NCBI RefSeq assembly: GCF_018919165.1
Contig: NZ_JAHLQM010000007.1
Span: 1 to 64,000, forward strand
Source of the DNA: Amphibacillus sp. MSJ-3
Lineage (GTDB): Bacteria > Bacillota > Bacilli > Bacillales > Amphibacillaceae
Direction: 5' to 3'
DNA: 64,000 nucleotides
Below are positions 62,968 through 64,000 of the stretch, one piece after another. Position 1 is the stretch's first letter; each line of letters starts with the position of its first letter. The notes beneath the pieces were generated by a model. The model was given only the letters and a program-made list of their open reading frames with translations. It searched no databases and had not been told where the DNA came from. The translations under genes were made by a program, and so were the position numbers.

Positions 62968-63480
62968 CTAATCTTTATCAATTAATTGTTGTAATTTCTT
63001 TATCGCACGATATTGTGTTGTTTTAACTTTGCTTTCTGACCACTCAAGTATTTGTGCAGTTTCATGGATAGATAAAGATTGTATATAGCGAAGGATTAAT
63101 ACATTTTTTTGATCAAGTGTACAATAATCTAATAATTGATAAATTCTCTTCATTTCATCGTTTAATTGTACAATCTCGTCTGGTAAAGGGTCTTGATCTT
63201 TTATTAGTGCCATATTTTGATCTTTATTAAAAAAGTTTGCTAACTTATTTTGCTGTCTCTGCTGTTTTCGAAAATAATCCATTGTTGTGTGACGGGCGAT
63301 AGAGAAAAGCCACGTTTTCTCACTGCTTTCTCCACGGAAATTTTTATATGATTTCAATACTTTAATGTATACCTCTTGTACGATATCTTCGGCAACGTGT
63401 TGATTCTTAACCATATAATACACATATTGATACAGGTCAACGTGGTATTGGTCATAAAGTGAATTAAACGTGGTCTCCAT
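62968..63480 (-). CDS. sigX: ECF RNA polymerase sigma factor SigX
   Basis: A 170-residue extracytoplasmic-function sigma factor. Region 2 (about 1-80) has LYQYVYYMVKNQHVAEDIVQEVYIKVL and KTWLFSIARHTTMDYFRKQ; region 4 (about 110-170) has LDQKNVLILRYIQSLSIHETAQILEWSESKVKTTQYRAIKKL. The pairing with rsiX and the resE gene upstream identify it as SigX, which in B. subtilis controls cell-surface charge and resistance to cationic peptides. It has an autoregulatory-type promoter. Confidence 0.93.
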   Translation of the reverse strand: METTFNSLYDQYHVDLYQYVYYMVKNQHVAEDIVQEVYIKVLKSYKNFRGESSEKTWLFSIARHTTMDYFRKQQRQQNKLANFFNKDQNMALIKDQDPLPDEIVQLNDEMKRIYQLLDYCTLDQKNVLILRYIQSLSIHETAQILEWSESKVKTTQYRAIKKLQQLIDKD

Positions 63481-63506
63481 GAATAAGACCCCCTGTCTTT
63501 ATATTA

Positions 63507-63532
63507 GTCGATCATTGATATTAAAAGTTACA
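63507..63532 (-). promoter_or_regulatory. Sigma-X autoregulatory promoter
   Basis: On the minus strand TGTAAC (63532-63527) and CGAC (63510-63507) are spaced by 16 bases, about 30 bases before sigX. This is the ECF sigma-X/W type of promoter and closely resembles the known B. subtilis sigX promoter as I recall it (TGTAACTTTT then CGAC). Otherwise the 63533-63801 space holds nothing I can name. Confidence 0.75.
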
Positions 63533-63801
63533 GTATACTTATTCCTAAAAAAATGACTTATTCTAAATTGGGCGGAAAGTTTAAGAAACCTTTCTCATCG
63601 AAAGCTGTTCACAAGTCAGATGGAAATAGCGCAAAGAAAAAAGACAATATTACCCTAGCCACCAACATTTTCTAAAGCTTGGCAGGCTGATCTAATATTG
63701 CACGCTTTATTCTGCTTTTAAACATGCACTATAAATATTAACATAAGTCAAACATTTTTTACATTCGTTTTTTATACTCAACATTTAATCGATAACGACT
63801 T

Positions 63802-64000
63802 CTAGACCTCTTGACGAATTGGTAAGATAAATTTAAATGTAGTACCTTCCCCTTCCTTACTTTGTACACCAATCGTTCCGTGATGAGCCTCAATGATCTG
63901 CTTAACAATTGCCAGGCCTAAACCAGTCCCCTTTTTACCTTTATTTACATTTGTACGTGATTTATCAGCCATATAGAAGCGTTCGAATATAAATGGCAAA
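63802..64000 (-). CDS. resE: Sensor histidine kinase ResE, 3' end (partial)
   Basis: The last 66 or so codons of a histidine kinase cut by the window end. The HATPase G-boxes are visible: [15 protein letters not shown] (F box) and [21 protein letters not shown] (G2 box), ending [14 protein letters not shown]. Its place upstream of sigX is that of resE in B. subtilis, the sensor of oxygen limitation and nitric oxide in ResDE. The sensor part lies outside the window, so the name rests on context. Confidence 0.8.
   Translation of the reverse strand, partial: LPFIFERFYMADKSRTNVNKGKKGTGLGLAIVKQIIEAHHGTIGVQSKEGEGTTFKFILPIRQEV

Overview
The window is a chromosomal segment of a low-GC, endospore-forming Bacillota (Bacillaceae). 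Gene order closely follows the Bacillus subtilis stretch from the cspD/rnpB region through ponA, dinG-birA-cca, dapB, the aro genes, hbs-spoIVA, der, cmk and sleB to fer and sigX-resE. Sporulation genes (spoIVA, sleB-ypeB, cotD, a spoVIF-like gene, ypsA/gpsB) and a cheR suggest a spore-forming, probably motile cell. Several genes found in B. subtilis between the same neighbours are absent: qcrABC, menH, bshA/bshB1, panBCD, the trp genes, folE (mtrA) and ndk. This fits a fermentative, cytochrome- and quinone-poor lineage such as Amphibacillus or its relatives, but the genus is inference.

Layout. 0-7.4 kb: cspD with a structured leader, an RNase H-like gene, ypwA, rlmL, RNase P RNA, gpsB, ypsA, cotD and yppE. 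7.4-16 kb: recU-ponA on the plus strand, then ypoC-nth-dnaD, a decayed repeat element, asnS, aspB and ypmB. 16-24 kb: a metal-site-less beta-lactamase-fold protein, dinG, a panB fossil, birA-cca-mgsA-dapB-ypjD. 24-34 kb: ypjA, ypiB, ypiA with gene remnants between them, then the aromatic supra-operon aroC-aroB-aroH-hisC-tyrA-aroA. 34-50 kb: cheR, heptaprenyl diphosphate synthase subunits, mtrB, hbs, spoIVA, gpsA, der, the S1 protein gene, plsC, cmk, ypeB-sleB and mecB. 50-53.5 kb: ypbE-like, recQ, ypbB, fer. 53.7-61.4 kb: a sugar-acquisition island (GH105 hydrolase, ABC importer without ATPase, YesM/YesN-type two-component system, CcpA site). 61.5-64 kb: rsiX, sigX with its own sigma-X-type promoter, and the 3' end of resE.

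Most genes are housekeeping. The informative parts are the spaces between them. A frameshifted panB remnant sits exactly where panBCD lies in B. subtilis. Other intergenic spaces hold apparent coding remnants. Two copies of a structured, probably RNA-forming repeat (34.1 and 37.4 kb) flank the hep/mtrB genes. The histidine kinase of the sugar island is split into two overlapping frames. I found no tRNA, rRNA, CRISPR array, prophage or intact transposase.
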